From contig NZ_QKWH01000007.1 in the NCBI RefSeq assembly GCF_003244315.1, positions 1-64,000 on the forward strand: a stretch of 64,000 nt of DNA, read 5' to 3'. This document shows, piece by piece, positions 46,106 to 58,652 of this stretch. Below the pieces are notes generated by a model. The model worked only from the letters and a program-made list of their open reading frames with translations. It searched no databases and was not told the DNA's origin. A program made the position numbers and the translations under genes. This DNA is from Xylanimonas oleitrophica. GTDB taxonomy: Bacteria > Actinomycetota > Actinomycetes > Actinomycetales > Cellulomonadaceae. The first letter of the stretch is position 1. The number at the start of each line of letters is the position of its first letter.

Positions 46106-47581
46106 TCAGGCGGCCAGGTCGCGACGGCCGTCCACGCCGCTGCCGGCGGGGAACCGCACCAGCAGGAGCAGCACGAGCCCGACGGCGATGACGAGCAGGA
46201 TGCCGAGGATCCCCCAGTACGCCGCGCCGAGGGCCACGACGAACACGGAGTAGGCGGCCTGGGCGAGGAAGCTCGCCGCGCGCCCCGTCGTGGCGTACAG
46301 GCCGAACGCCTCCGTCTCGTGCCCCGGCGCGGCCAGGCGGGCCAGCAGGCCGCGGGAGGCGGACTGCGCCGGGCCGACGAACGCCGACAGCGCGAGGCCG
46401 AAGATCCAGAACACCGTCTGCCCGCGGTCGTGCAGGAAGAACACCGCCAGCCCGGCCACGAGCAGGCCTACCAGGGCGGCGATGACGACGCGGCGCGGGC
46501 CGATGCGGTCGTCGAGCCAGCCGCCCGCGATGGTCGACAGGCCGGCGACCACGTTGGCGGCGATGGCGAACACGATCACCTCGGAGCTGGTGAACCCGAA
46601 CACGGCCACGGCGAGGATGCCGCCGAACGTGAAGACCCCGGCGAGGCCGTCGCGGTAGACGGCGCTGGCCACCAGGTACCACAGGGTGGAGCGCTGGGTG
46701 CGCCACAGGTAGGCGACGTCGGCGAAGAGCTTGCGGTACGCCCCCAGGAAGCTCACGCCACCGCCGGTCTTGGCGGGGGCGTCCGGCACCATCAGCAGCA
46801 CGGGCAGCGCGAACAGGCCGAACCACAGCGCCGAGACCAGCACCGAGACGCGGATGTTCATCCCGTCCTCGCCGGTCACGCCGAACCAGCCCACCTCCGG
46901 GTCGATGAACCCGACGAACAGCACGAGCAGCAGCACGATGCCGCCCACGTAGCCTGCGCCCCAGCCGATGCCCGAGACGCGGCCTATGGTGCGCGGGGTC
47001 GAGATCTGCAGCAGCAGCGCGTTGTAGGCCACCGACGCCAGCTCGAAGAACACGTTCCCCACGGCGAGCAGCACCGCCCCGAGGATCACGGCGTCCGCGA
47101 GGGACCCGGGGACGGGCTGCACCCAGAACATCGCGACCATGGCCGCGACCACGCCGGCGGTGTTCGCCGCGAGCCACGGCTTGCGCCGGCCCCGGGAGTC
47201 GGCGAGCGCCCCCAGCGCGGGCGCCAGCAGCGCGATCACCAGGCCCGCGGCCGCGAGCGCCCAGCCGATCCAGGCGGTGTTGCGTGCCACGACGTCGGCC
47301 TCGATCTCGCCCGCCTCGACGAACGCGGAGGAGGAGAGCCACGTGGTGAAGACGAACGTGGTGACGACGGCGTTGAAGGCGGCGGAGCCCCAGTCCCACG
47401 CCGACCACGCCAGGACGTGCCGGCCGGGGCCGCCCAGGCGTCCGGCCGCGGGGGCGGTGGCCGGGGGAGGCCCGGCGGCCGCCGCGCTGAGGGCGGCGTT
47501 GAGCGCCGGCTCGGGCGTGGGCGTCGCGGGCAGGGTCGGCTGGGGCGACGACTGGTCGTCCGGCGGCATCGTGGCAGGCAC
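46106..47581 (-). CDS. MFS transporter, UMF1 (Atg22-like) type
   Basis: The 491-residue protein has 12 predicted membrane helices after a 60-residue Pro/Ala-rich cytoplasmic N-terminus. WSAWDWGSAAFNAVVTTFVF at helix 1 and APALGALADSRGRRKPWL in loop 2-3 are the marks of the UMF1 family. Later segments include DDRIGPRRVV. Substrate unknown; family members are often predicted amino-acid or metabolite exporters. The GTG at 47581 is preferred because TAGAGT lies 6 nt upstream; an ATG four codons later is the alternative. Confidence 0.9.
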   Translation of the reverse strand: MPATMPPDDQSSPQPTLPATPTPEPALNAALSAAAAGPPPATAPAAGRLGGPGRHVLAWSAWDWGSAAFNAVVTTFVFTTWLSSSAFVEAGEIEADVVARNTAWIGWALAAAGLVIALLAPALGALADSRGRRKPWLAANTAGVVAAMVAMFWVQPVPGSLADAVILGAVLLAVGNVFFELASVAYNALLLQISTPRTIGRVSGIGWGAGYVGGIVLLLVLFVGFIDPEVGWFGVTGEDGMNIRVSVLVSALWFGLFALPVLLMVPDAPAKTGGGVSFLGAYRKLFADVAYLWRTQRSTLWYLVASAVYRDGLAGVFTFGGILAVAVFGFTSSEVIVFAIAANVVAGLSTIAGGWLDDRIGPRRVVIAALVGLLVAGLAVFFLHDRGQTVFWIFGLALSAFVGPAQSASRGLLARLAAPGHETEAFGLYATTGRAASFLAQAAYSVFVVALGAAYWGILGILLVIAVGLVLLLLVRFPAGSGVDGRRDLAA

Positions 47582-47587
47582 GTGGGC

Positions 47588-47593
47588 ACTCTA
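47588..47593 (-). promoter_or_regulatory. -10 element for the MFS gene (leaderless)
   Basis: Minus-strand TAGAGT, 6 nt before the GTG at 47581. Confidence 0.5.
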
Positions 47594-47675
47594 GGCACGA
47601 ACGTGCCGTACCAGAAGGACGAAGGCTGAACTCCCGGTGAACCCTCGGTTCCCGGCCGGGGCTCCCCGTGGCGGA

Positions 47676-47681
47676 TAGGCT
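47676..47681 (+). promoter_or_regulatory. -10 element for aroQ (leaderless)
   Basis: TAGGCT 7 nt before the ATG at 47689. Confidence 0.55.
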
Positions 47682-47688
47682 CCCCGCC

Positions 47689-48147
47689 ATGACCGGCACC
47701 GCCCCACGCGTCCTCGTCCTCAACGGGCCCAACCTCGCCCGGCTCGGTGTGCGGGAGCCGGAGATCTACGGCCACGCGGACCTCGACGACCTGAACGCGG
47801 CGGTGAGCCGGTGGGGGAGCGAGCTGGGGCTGGCCGTGGAGGCTCGGCAGACCGACGACGAGTCGCAGCTCGTGGGCTGGTTGCACGAGGCCGTGGACAC
47901 CCGCAGCCACGTGGTGCTCAACCCTGCGGCGTTCACCCACTACAGCTACGCCCTGCGGGACGCGGCCGCCCAGGTCCCCACCTCGGGGCTCCTTCTCGTC
48001 GAGGTGCACCTGTCCAACCCGCACACGCGAGAGTCCTTCCGCCACTACTCGGTGGTCTCGGGGATCGCCACGGGGACTGTCGCGGGGTTCGGGTTCGACT
48101 CCTACCGGCTCGCGCTGACCGCCGTGGCCGCAAGGCTCCACCCCTGA
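47689..48147 (+). CDS. aroQ: type II 3-dehydroquinate dehydratase
   Basis: The 152-residue enzyme interconverts 3-dehydroquinate and 3-dehydroshikimate. It has VLNGPNLARLGVREPEIYG with the catalytic Tyr, ESQLVGWLHEA, LNPAAFTHYSYALRDA and VEVHLSNPHTRESFRHYSVVS. The ATG at 47689 begins directly before the conserved strand and has its own -10, so aroQ is controlled apart from aroCKB. An in-frame start 21 bp upstream lies across the -10 and is not used. Confidence 0.94.
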   Translation: MTGTAPRVLVLNGPNLARLGVREPEIYGHADLDDLNAAVSRWGSELGLAVEARQTDDESQLVGWLHEAVDTRSHVVLNPAAFTHYSYALRDAAAQVPTSGLLLVEVHLSNPHTRESFRHYSVVSGIATGTVAGFGFDSYRLALTAVAARLHP

Positions 48148-48164
48148 CTGGCGTACATCAAGCC

Positions 48165-48175
48165 TCAAGACTTGA
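48165..48175. promoter_or_regulatory. palindrome 1 of the SatD-like gene, over the -35
   Basis: TCAAG-A-CTTGA. A further TCAAG half site lies 7 bp upstream (48158). Confidence 0.6.
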
Positions 48176-48200
48176 TATCCCTCAAACAAGGCTCTAGCCT
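48172..48200 (+). promoter_or_regulatory. promoter of the SatD-like operon (leaderless)
   Basis: -35 TTGATA (48172-48177) and -10 TAGCCT (48195-48200) with exactly 17 bp between; the predicted start lies at the ATG (48208). Confidence 0.7.
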
Positions 48201-48202
48201 TG
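48187..48202. promoter_or_regulatory. palindrome 2 of the SatD-like gene, over the -10
   Basis: CAAGGCT-CT-AGCCTTG, 7-bp arms, sharing CAAG...CTTG with palindrome 1 and covering the -10 element. Confidence 0.65.
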
Positions 48203-48207
48203 AATCC

Positions 48208-48870
48208 ATGATCGTCCTCACCGTCGACCAGCGCGACAGCACAGGACGCGGCGACCACGTGCCCCACCTCCTGCCACGCCTCCACCGGCGCACCAGCGAC
48301 CACCCCGGCCTCGCCACCCCCTTCGACCGCACCGTCGGCGACGAGGTCCAAGGCGTCCTCCACGCCACCCCTGACGGCGCGGCGCTCGCGGTCGGCCTCG
48401 TGCTCGAGCTGCTGCGCGACGGCGGCTGGTCGGTCGGCGTGGGAGCCGGCGCCGTGGTGGAGCCGCTCCCGCCCGTCTCTCGCGACGCCTCCGGCCCCGC
48501 GTTCGTGCACGCCCGCGAGGCCGTCGAGCGGGCCAAGGGGCGCGGCGGGGTGCCGGTCGCCGTCGAGGCCGACGACGCCGCCCGCGCGGACGAGGTCGAG
48601 GCCCTCCTGCGCCTGCTGGGTGCCGTGGTGGTGCGGCGGTCCGACGCCGGGTGGGAGGCGGTCGATACCCTCGCCGCGGCAGGCACGCGCAAGGCCGTGG
48701 CCAGCACGCTCGGCGTCAGCGAGCAGGCGGTCAGCCAGCGGCTGCGCACGGCGCTGTGGGCCGAGGAGGAGGCCGTGCGACCCGTGGTCGCCCGGCTGCT
48801 GCACGAGCTGGCGCAGCCCGGACCCGCCCGGGGTCCGGCCGCCGGGGACGAGGGAGCGGAGGACGCGTGA
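48208..48870 (+). CDS. SatD-like protein with C-terminal HTH
   Basis: The 220-residue protein resembles SatD-family proteins: RTVGDEVQGVL (41-51), SVGVGAG (75-81), and SRDASGPAFVHAREAVERAK (91-110), an order reminiscent of a nucleotide-cyclase-type sensor fold but without clear metal Asp pair. Residues 161-182 form a helix-turn-helix (RKAVASTLGVSEQAVSQRLR), so it probably binds DNA. Two palindromes over its own promoter suggest autorepression. GTGA overlap with a membrane-protein gene. Family assignment is by pattern; sensor ligand unknown. Confidence 0.8.
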   Translation: MIVLTVDQRDSTGRGDHVPHLLPRLHRRTSDHPGLATPFDRTVGDEVQGVLHATPDGAALAVGLVLELLRDGGWSVGVGAGAVVEPLPPVSRDASGPAFVHAREAVERAKGRGGVPVAVEADDAARADEVEALLRLLGAVVVRRSDAGWEAVDTLAAAGTRKAVASTLGVSEQAVSQRLRTALWAEEEAVRPVVARLLHELAQPGPARGPAAGDEGAEDA

Positions 48871-49250
48871 ACGGTGGGGTGGTGGCCCTCGCGGTGCTCG
48901 TGTGGGTGGTGACGCTGACGGTCAGCGTCGGTGGCGGCACGCTCGTGGTGCCCTGGGTGCTGCGCCGCACCGAGAAGGAGCCCGAGGTGCGTGCGGAGGC
49001 GGCCCGGGTGCTGGCGGGCGGCACGTGGATCGGCCTGCTCGAGCGGGCCGGGGTGGCGATGGCCCTGCTGGCGGGCTACCCGGAGGGCATCGCGCTCGCG
49101 GTGGCGGTCAAGGGCCTCGGGCGCCTGCACGAGCTGCGCGACCACCCCCACGCGGGAGAGCGGTTCGTCGTGGGCACGCTGGCCTCCCTGATCTGGGCGG
49201 GCGCCGTCGGGCTGGCCGGACGCGCCGTGCTGCTCCTCGTGCTTCCCTGA
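48867..49250 (+). CDS. small integral membrane protein coupled to the SatD-like gene
   Basis: The 127-residue protein has three predicted membrane helices (about 5-31, 52-82 and 102-126) with a charged RRTEKEPE loop after the first and a LGRLHELRDHPHAGERF loop before the last. It is translated by GTGA overlap from the SatD-like gene. I do not recognise the family; it may be the effector or sensor partner of the regulator. No gene follows it before the efp promoter. Confidence 0.8.
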   Translation: MNGGVVALAVLVWVVTLTVSVGGGTLVVPWVLRRTEKEPEVRAEAARVLAGGTWIGLLERAGVAMALLAGYPEGIALAVAVKGLGRLHELRDHPHAGERFVVGTLASLIWAGAVGLAGRAVLLLVLP

Positions 49251-49255
49251 GCCGC

Positions 49256-49261
49256 TAGACT
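49256..49261 (+). promoter_or_regulatory. -10 element for efp-nusB
   Basis: TAGACT; predicted start near 49268, leader of about 64 nt. Confidence 0.5.
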
Positions 49262-49331
49262 TGCACGGGCTCTTTGCGGCCCCGCAGCTTTCTGTACTGC
49301 AGCTCTCTCGTCGCCGAACACAGGGAAGAAC

Positions 49332-49895
49332 GTGGCTACCTCCAACGACATCAAGAACGGCACCGTGCTCCGCATCGACGGTCAGCTCTGGACGATCATC
49401 GAGTTCCAGCACGTCAAGCCGGGCAAGGGTGGCGCGTTCGTCCGCACCAAGATGAAGAACGTCCTGTCGGGCAAGGTCGTCGACAAGACCTTCAACGCGG
49501 GCATCAAGGTCGAGACGGCCAACGTCGACCGCCGTGACTTCCAGTACCTGTACATGGACGGCGCGGACTACGTGTTCATGGACAACGACACGTACGACCA
49601 GATCACCATCCCGGCTGCGACCGTGGGCGACGCCAAGGACTACCTGCTCGAGGGCATGAACGTCATGGTGGCCTCCAACGACGGCCAGCCGCTCTACATC
49701 GAGCTGCCCGCCTCCGTGGTGCTCGAGATCACCTACACGGAGCCGGGCCTGCAGGGCGACCGCTCCACGGGTGGCACCAAGCCCGCCACGCTCGAGACCG
49801 GCGCCCAGATCCAGGTGCCGCTGTTCCTCGAGCAGGGCACCAAGGTCAAGGTCGACACGCGCGACGGCTCCTACCTGGGCCGTGTGAACGACTGA
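49332..49895 (+). CDS. efp: translation elongation factor P
   Basis: EF-P relieves ribosome stalling at polyproline. The 187-residue protein has the three beta-barrel domains, with the tip loop [14 protein letters not shown] holding the conserved Lys, and a C-terminal YLGRVND. Several neighbours (SecD insertion, DUF11 linker, excalibur linker) contain Pro-rich runs that could need it. The GTG follows GGGAAGAAC. nusB starts 1 bp after the stop. Confidence 0.96.
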   Translation: MATSNDIKNGTVLRIDGQLWTIIEFQHVKPGKGGAFVRTKMKNVLSGKVVDKTFNAGIKVETANVDRRDFQYLYMDGADYVFMDNDTYDQITIPAATVGDAKDYLLEGMNVMVASNDGQPLYIELPASVVLEITYTEPGLQGDRSTGGTKPATLETGAQIQVPLFLEQGTKVKVDTRDGSYLGRVND

Positions 49896-49896
49896 C

Positions 49897-50313
49897 GTGG
49901 GTGCACGCACCAAGGCGCGCAAGCGCGCCGTCGACATCCTCTTCGAGTCCGAGCAGCGCGGGATCGACCCGCTGACGCTGCTGCGGGAGCGGATCGAGAA
50001 GCCTCAGACGGAGGCTGCCGTGCCGCAGTACTCGGCCGACCTCGTGGAGGGCGTCACCGCGGAGCGCGAGCGCATCGACGAGCTGCTGGAGACCTACTCG
50101 CACGGGTGGACGCTCGAGCGCATGCCGGCCGTGGACCGTGCGCTGCTGCGCGTGGGCGCCTGGGAGATCCTCTTCAACGACGAGGTCCCGGACGCGGTGG
50201 CGATCGACGAGGCGGTGGACCTGGCCGCGGACCTGTCGACGGACGACTCGCCGTCGTTCGTCAACGGACTGCTGGGCCGGATCGTCGAGGTCAAGCCGAC
50301 GCTGCTGGCGTGA
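49897..50313 (+). CDS. nusB: transcription antitermination factor NusB
   Basis: NusB binds boxA in rRNA antitermination. The 138-residue all-helical protein has the usual TKARKRAVDILFESEQRG start, LLETYSHGWTLERMPAVDRALLRVGAWEI, AIDEAVDLAADLSTDDSPSFVNGLLGRI. GTG start; coupled to efp. A 15-bp terminator hairpin follows 9 bp after the stop. Confidence 0.96.
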   Translation: MGARTKARKRAVDILFESEQRGIDPLTLLRERIEKPQTEAAVPQYSADLVEGVTAERERIDELLETYSHGWTLERMPAVDRALLRVGAWEILFNDEVPDAVAIDEAVDLAADLSTDDSPSFVNGLLGRIVEVKPTLLA

Positions 50314-50322
50314 GAGAGCGCT

Positions 50323-50358
50323 GACGGGGGCCTCCCAGGTGTCTGGGAGGCCCCCGTC
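50323..50358 (+). terminator. efp-nusB terminator
   Basis: 15-bp perfect arms (50323-50337 and 50344-50358) with a 6-nt loop. Confidence 0.88.
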
Positions 50359-50473
50359 GTGCTGTCCGCGGGTGCCGCACGCGGGGTGAGGGGCCCGGGC
50401 TGCACGGCCGCCGGTGTGACCCACGCCGCGCCCGCATGGTGGCCGCTCGTCCGGGGCACGCGCGGTGCCGGGT

Positions 50474-50479
50474 TACGCT
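50474..50479 (+). promoter_or_regulatory. -10 element of the pyr operon
   Basis: TACGCT; predicted start near 50486, leaving a 47-nt leader with the PyrR site. Confidence 0.5.
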
Positions 50480-50495
50480 GAGCGCCGTAAGACAC

Positions 50496-50529
50496 CCTTT
50501 AACACCGTCCTGTGAGGCGGAGAAGGAGG
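50496..50529 (+). promoter_or_regulatory. PyrR-binding leader hairpin that can mask the ribosome-binding site
   Basis: CCGUC (50505-50509) pairs with GGCGG (50516-50520) around a hexaloop CUGUGA, like PyrR-binding loops. Below it CCUU (50496-50499) pairs with AAGG (50523-50526), the first half of the AAGGAGG ribosome-binding site. Binding of PyrR with UMP would stabilise the fold and block pyrR translation, the scheme described for Mycobacterium smegmatis. Confidence 0.75.
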
Positions 50530-50533
50530 TCCC

Positions 50534-51115
50534 GTGAGCTCTGGCGTGCCCAGCCTCACCACCGTCCTCGGTGCCGAGGAGATCCAGCGGGCTCTGACCC
50601 GCATCGCCCACGAGGTGGTCGAGCGCTCCAAGGGAGCCGCCGACGTCGTCCTCCTGGGCATCCCCACCCGCGGCGTCACGCTGGCCCACCGGCTCGCCGA
50701 GCGGCTGGCGGCCATCGACCCGGCGTTCGACCCTGCCGTCGCGCTGGGTGACCTCGACGTCACCATGTACCGCGACGACCTGCGCCGGAACCCGACGCGT
50801 GCCGTCGGCCCGACGACGCTGCCGCCGGCCGGTATCGACGACAAGATCGTCGTGCTGGTGGACGACGTCCTGTACTCCGGCCGCACCATCCGTGCCGCGC
50901 TCGACGCGATCAGCGACCTGGGCCGCCCCCGCGCGGTGCGCCTGGCCTGCCTGGTGGACCGCGGCCACCGCGAGCTGCCGATCCGCCCCGACTTCGTGGG
51001 CAAGAACCTGCCCACCTCCACCGAGGAGCGGGTGAGCGTGCGCCTGCACGAGGTGGACGGGCAGGACGCCGTCGTCATCGCGGGCCGCGGCGCGGACGAG
51101 GGGAGCGCCCGGTGA
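50534..51115 (+). CDS. pyrR: PyrR bifunctional regulator/uracil phosphoribosyltransferase
   Basis: PyrR senses UMP and PRPP and binds pyr mRNA. The 193-residue protein has [40 protein letters not shown], the PRPP loop [18 protein letters not shown] and [22 protein letters not shown] start after AAGGAGG. Its stop overlaps the pyrB GTG (GTGA), so masking of its ribosome-binding site would also lower pyrB synthesis. Confidence 0.96.
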   Translation: MSSGVPSLTTVLGAEEIQRALTRIAHEVVERSKGAADVVLLGIPTRGVTLAHRLAERLAAIDPAFDPAVALGDLDVTMYRDDLRRNPTRAVGPTTLPPAGIDDKIVVLVDDVLYSGRTIRAALDAISDLGRPRAVRLACLVDRGHRELPIRPDFVGKNLPTSTEERVSVRLHEVDGQDAVVIAGRGADEGSAR

Positions 51116-52116
51116 AGCACCTGCTGTCGACCCAGGACCTCAGCAAGGACGAGGCGGTGACGGTCCTCGACACCGCCGCCCAGATGGCTGCCACGCAGTC
51201 GCGGGAGATCAAGAAGCTGCCCACCCTGCGGGGCCGCACGGTCGTCAACCTGTTCTTCGAGGACTCGACGCGCACCAGGATCTCGTTCGAGACGGCGGCC
51301 AAGCGCCTGAGCGCAGACGTCATCAACTTCTCCGCCAAGGGCTCCAGCGTGTCCAAGGGCGAGTCCCTCAAGGACACGGCGCTCACCCTGCACGCCATGG
51401 GTGCGGACGCCGTCGTCGTGCGGCACTGGGCGTCCGGTGCGCCCCACCAGCTCGCGTACTCGGGCTGGCTGGGCGGCGGGGACGACCACGTGGCGGTGCT
51501 CAACGCGGGCGACGGCACGCACCAGCACCCCACGCAGGCGCTGCTCGACGCGTTCACGATGCGCCGCCACCTCGTGGGACGCGTCGGCGGCGCGCCCGAC
51601 GACGGCGTCGGCTCCGATCTCGCGGGCGTCAAGGTCGCGATCGTGGGCGACGTGCTGCACTCGCGGGTCGCGCGCTCGAACGTGCACCTGCTGCGGACGC
51701 TGGGCGCCGACGTGGAGCTCGTGGCCCCGCCCACGCTCCTGCCGGTCGGCGTCGAGACGTGGCCGTGCACCACGTCCTACGACCTGGACGAGACGCTCGC
51801 GCGCCGCCAGCCGGACGCCGTCATGATGCTGCGGGTGCAGCGTGAGCGGATGTCCGGGGGGGCGGGGGCGTTCTTCCCGAGCCCGCTGGAGTACACGCGC
51901 CGCTACGGGCTCGACGCCCGCCGGCTGGCGATGCTCCCGTCCCACTCGATCGTCATGCACCCCGGGCCGATGAACCGCGGCCTGGAGATCTCTGCCGAGG
52001 CCGCCGACTCGCCCGGTTCCGTCATCGTGGAGCAGGTCGCGAACGGCGTCGCCGTGCGCATGGCCGCCCTGTACCTGCTGCTGGCCGGGACCTCGGCCGA
52101 GGGGAGCGTTCAGTGA
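51112..52116 (+). CDS. pyrB: aspartate carbamoyltransferase catalytic subunit
   Basis: The 334-residue enzyme joins carbamoyl phosphate and aspartate. It carries [24 protein letters not shown], and a C-terminal [13 protein letters not shown]. No pyrI regulatory subunit is present. Overlaps pyrR upstream and pyrC downstream by 4 bp each. Confidence 0.97.
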   Translation: MKHLLSTQDLSKDEAVTVLDTAAQMAATQSREIKKLPTLRGRTVVNLFFEDSTRTRISFETAAKRLSADVINFSAKGSSVSKGESLKDTALTLHAMGADAVVVRHWASGAPHQLAYSGWLGGGDDHVAVLNAGDGTHQHPTQALLDAFTMRRHLVGRVGGAPDDGVGSDLAGVKVAIVGDVLHSRVARSNVHLLRTLGADVELVAPPTLLPVGVETWPCTTSYDLDETLARRQPDAVMMLRVQRERMSGGAGAFFPSPLEYTRRYGLDARRLAMLPSHSIVMHPGPMNRGLEISAEAADSPGSVIVEQVANGVAVRMAALYLLLAGTSAEGSVQ

Positions 52117-53453
52117 CACCCACCGCTACGACCGGGGCCTGGGTGCTGCGGTCCGTCCGTCCGCTGGGCGGCGAGCCCGCCGACGTCGTGCTCGCCGACG
52201 GCGTGGTCCGGCAGGTCGCCGCACCCGGGACGGCGAGCGTGCCGGACGGCGCCGCCGTCGTCGAGGGCGAGGGGCACGTGCTGCTGCCCGGCCTCGTGGA
52301 CCTGCACACGCACCTGCGAGAGCCGGGGCGCGAGGACGCCGAGACGGTCCTGTCGGGCACGCGTGCCGCGGCAGCCGGCGGCTTCACCGCGGTGCACGCC
52401 ATGGCCAACACGTCACCGGTGGCCGACACCGCCGGCGTCGTCGAGCAGGTCTGGCGCCTGGGGCAGGAGGCCGGCTGGGTCGACGTCCACCCCGTGGGCG
52501 CCGTCACCGTCGGTCTCGACGGCGAACGGCTGGCGGAGCTCGGCGCGATGGCCGACTCCAAGGCCCGCGTGCGCGTCTTCTCCGACGACGGCAGGTGCGT
52601 CCACGACCCGATCCTCATGCGCCGCGCGCTGGAGTACGTCAAGGCGTTCGACGGCGTGGTGGCCCAGCACGCGCAGGAGCCGCGGCTGACCGAGGGCGCC
52701 CAGATGAACGAGGGCGTGGTCTCCGCGGAGATCGGCCTGGCCGGGTGGCCTGCCGTCGCCGAGGAGGCGATCATCGCCCGCGACGTGCTGCTGGCCGAGC
52801 ACGTGGGCTCGCGGCTGCACGTGTGCCACCTCTCGACGGCCGGGTCGGTGGAGATCGTGCGTTGGGCCAAGGCCCGGGGGATCGACGTCACGGCCGAGGT
52901 CACCCCGCACCACCTGGTGCTGACCGACGAGCTCGCCCGCGGCTACGACCCGGTGTTCAAGGTGAACCCGCCGCTGCGGACGGCCAAGGACGTCGAGGCC
53001 GTCCGCGAGGGCCTGGCCGACGGCACCATCGACATCGTGGCCACCGACCACGCCCCGCACACCCGCGAGGACAAGGACTGCGAGTGGGGCGCCGCGGCCT
53101 TCGGGATGACCGGTCTGGAGACCGCGCTGAGCGTCGTCCAGCAGACGATGGTCGACACCGGCCGCATGACGTGGGCCGACGTCGCGCGCGTGATGTCGAC
53201 GAACCCCGCCCGCATCGGCCGGATCGACGGCGCCCACGGGCGTCCCGTCGAGGAGGGCGAGCCCGCCAACCTCGTGCTGGTCGACCCGACCGCGTCACGG
53301 ACGGTCGACGGCGCCGCCCAGGTCACCGCCTCGTCCAACACCCCCTTCCAGGGCACGCAGCTGCCGGGCCGCGTCGTGGCCACGTTCCTGCGCGGGCGTG
53401 CCACCGTCCTCGACGGCGTGCCCGTCGACCCCACCTCGGAGGTGGTCGCATGA
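52113..53453 (+). CDS. pyrC: dihydroorotase
   Basis: The 446-residue class I type dihydroorotase has the zinc motif [13 protein letters not shown], the catalytic Asp in ATDHAPHT and NTPFQG. It closes the ring of carbamoyl aspartate. GTG inside the pyrB stop; ATGA overlap with the next gene. Confidence 0.96.
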   Translation: MTPTATTGAWVLRSVRPLGGEPADVVLADGVVRQVAAPGTASVPDGAAVVEGEGHVLLPGLVDLHTHLREPGREDAETVLSGTRAAAAGGFTAVHAMANTSPVADTAGVVEQVWRLGQEAGWVDVHPVGAVTVGLDGERLAELGAMADSKARVRVFSDDGRCVHDPILMRRALEYVKAFDGVVAQHAQEPRLTEGAQMNEGVVSAEIGLAGWPAVAEEAIIARDVLLAEHVGSRLHVCHLSTAGSVEIVRWAKARGIDVTAEVTPHHLVLTDELARGYDPVFKVNPPLRTAKDVEAVREGLADGTIDIVATDHAPHTREDKDCEWGAAAFGMTGLETALSVVQQTMVDTGRMTWADVARVMSTNPARIGRIDGAHGRPVEEGEPANLVLVDPTASRTVDGAAQVTASSNTPFQGTQLPGRVVATFLRGRATVLDGVPVDPTSEVVA

Positions 53454-54049
53454 ACCTCCCCATGCCTGTCGCCGTCGGGATCTGGGTGCTGCTCGGCATC
53501 CTGCTCCTGCTCGTCATCCTCACCGGTCGACGACGGCTCGCCCGGCGCACCGGACGCCTCGTGCCCGCGCCTCCCGCGGCGCCGTCCGACCTGGGCGCCC
53601 TGCGCCTCGGCCCGCTCGAGGCCACCTACGTCTCCACGACGCTGGCCGGCGACTGGCTGGCCCGCGTCGGGGCTCACGGCCTGGGCGACCGTGCCTCGGC
53701 CACGGTGAGCGTCCACGACGCGGGCGTGCTCGTCCAGCGCGCCGGCGCCGACAACCTCTTCCTGCCGGCCACCGCCCTGCGCGACGCCGGCCTGGCCCCC
53801 GGCATGGCGGGCAAGTACGTCGGGGCGGACGGCCTGGTCGTCCTCACCTGGCTCGCCCCCTCGGACGGCCACGTGCGCGCCGTGGACCTCGACACCGGCC
53901 TGCGCACCCGATACCCCGCCGACCGCTCGCGCCTCGTCGACGCGGTCCGCCACCTGATCGCCCCGACCTGGCCCGACGAGCTGGAGGCCGGCGAGCATCC
54001 CGCCGAGCCCGACGCCCCCGCCGACGTGCCCACCAAGGAGAACCCGTGA
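53450..54049 (+). CDS. PH-like domain membrane protein in the pyr operon
   Basis: The 199-residue protein has one N-terminal membrane helix (about 6-25), a basic [11 protein letters not shown], and a compact beta-rich domain (residues 45-165: [37 protein letters not shown]). It sits between pyrC and carA with 4-bp overlaps on both sides, the position of the uncharacterised membrane protein in mycobacterial pyr operons. It may be an operon-specific accessory; no enzymatic motif is visible. Confidence 0.85.
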   Translation: MNLPMPVAVGIWVLLGILLLLVILTGRRRLARRTGRLVPAPPAAPSDLGALRLGPLEATYVSTTLAGDWLARVGAHGLGDRASATVSVHDAGVLVQRAGADNLFLPATALRDAGLAPGMAGKYVGADGLVVLTWLAPSDGHVRAVDLDTGLRTRYPADRSRLVDAVRHLIAPTWPDELEAGEHPAEPDAPADVPTKENP

Positions 54050-55310
54050 CCGGAACCCAGCCAGCACCGGCGGTCCTCGTCCTCGAGGACGGCACCGCCG
54101 CCCGCGGCCGCGCCTACGGCGCCCGCGGGACCACCCTCGGCGAGATCGTCTTCTCGACCGGCATGACCGGGTACCAGGAGACGCTGACCGACCCCTCGTA
54201 CCACCGCCAGATCGTCGTCATGACGGCCCCGCACATCGGCAACACGGGCGTCAACGACGAGGACCCGGAGTCGGGCAAGATCTGGGTCTCCGGCTGGGTG
54301 GTGCGCGACCCCGCACGCCGCGTGTCCTCCTGGCGGTCCTCGCGCACCCTCGACGAGGAGCTCGCGGCCCAGGGCGTCGTGGGTATCAGCGACGTCGACA
54401 CCCGGTTCCTCACCCGGCACCTGCGCGAGCTCGGCGTGATGCGCGCCGGCATCTTCTCCGGCGACGACCTGCTGGACGCCTCGGGCCGCGAGCTGCCGGT
54501 GGCCGACCTGGTCGAGCGGGTGCGCCAGGCCCCGCTGATGGCCGGCGCCGACCTCGCCCGCGAGGTGTCGACGACCACGGCGTACACGGTGGAGCCGCAG
54601 GGCGAGTGGGCCGGCAAGGAGCCCGTGGCCACCGTCGTGGCCGTGGACCTCGGCATCAAGGCCATGACGCCCGCCCGTCTCGCCGAGCGCGGGGTGCGGG
54701 TGCACGTGCTGCCCCAGTCCTCGACGTTCGAGGACGTGGTGGCCGCGCTGCCGGCCGAGGGGGCGGTCGGCGTGTTCTTCTCGAACGGCCCGGGCGACCC
54801 CGCCGCGGCGACCCACGAGGTGGAGCTGCTGCGCCGCGTGCTGGACGCCGGCATCCCCTTCTTCGGCATCTGCTTCGGCAACCAGCTCCTGGGCCGGGCC
54901 CTGGGGTACGGCACCTACAAGCTGGGCTACGGCCACCGCGGCATCAACCAGCCCGTGCTCGACCGCACCACCGGCAAGGTGGAGGTCACGGCGCACAACC
55001 ACGGGTTCGCCGTCGACGCCCCGGTGGATGCGGTCAGCACCGCGCCCTACGACGCCGAGCGCACCGACGACGTGCGCTACGGCCGCGTGGTCGTGGCGCA
55101 CGTGGGCCTCAACGACCAGGTGGTCGAGGGCCTGACGTGCCTCGACATCCCGGCGTTCTCCGTCCAGTACCACCCGGAGGCCGCGGCCGGTCCGCACGAC
55201 TCGGCCTACCTGTTCGACCGTTTCGTCGAGCTCATGAGCACGCGCACGCCCGTGAGGGTCCCGGCCGGTGCCTTCACCGAGCCGGCCGTCACGGCCTCGA
55301 AGGAGAACTG

Positions 55311-55311
<1 letters not shown>
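54046..55311 (+). CDS. carA: carbamoyl-phosphate synthase small (glutaminase) subunit
   Basis: The 421-residue subunit supplies ammonia to CarB. It has an N-terminal [32 protein letters not shown], a Cys nucleophile in [21 protein letters not shown], and the C-terminal His/Glu in [16 protein letters not shown] overlaps the preceding stop; TGATG overlap with carB. Confidence 0.96.
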
Positions 55312-58644
<3,333 letters not shown>

Positions 58645-58652
<8 letters not shown>

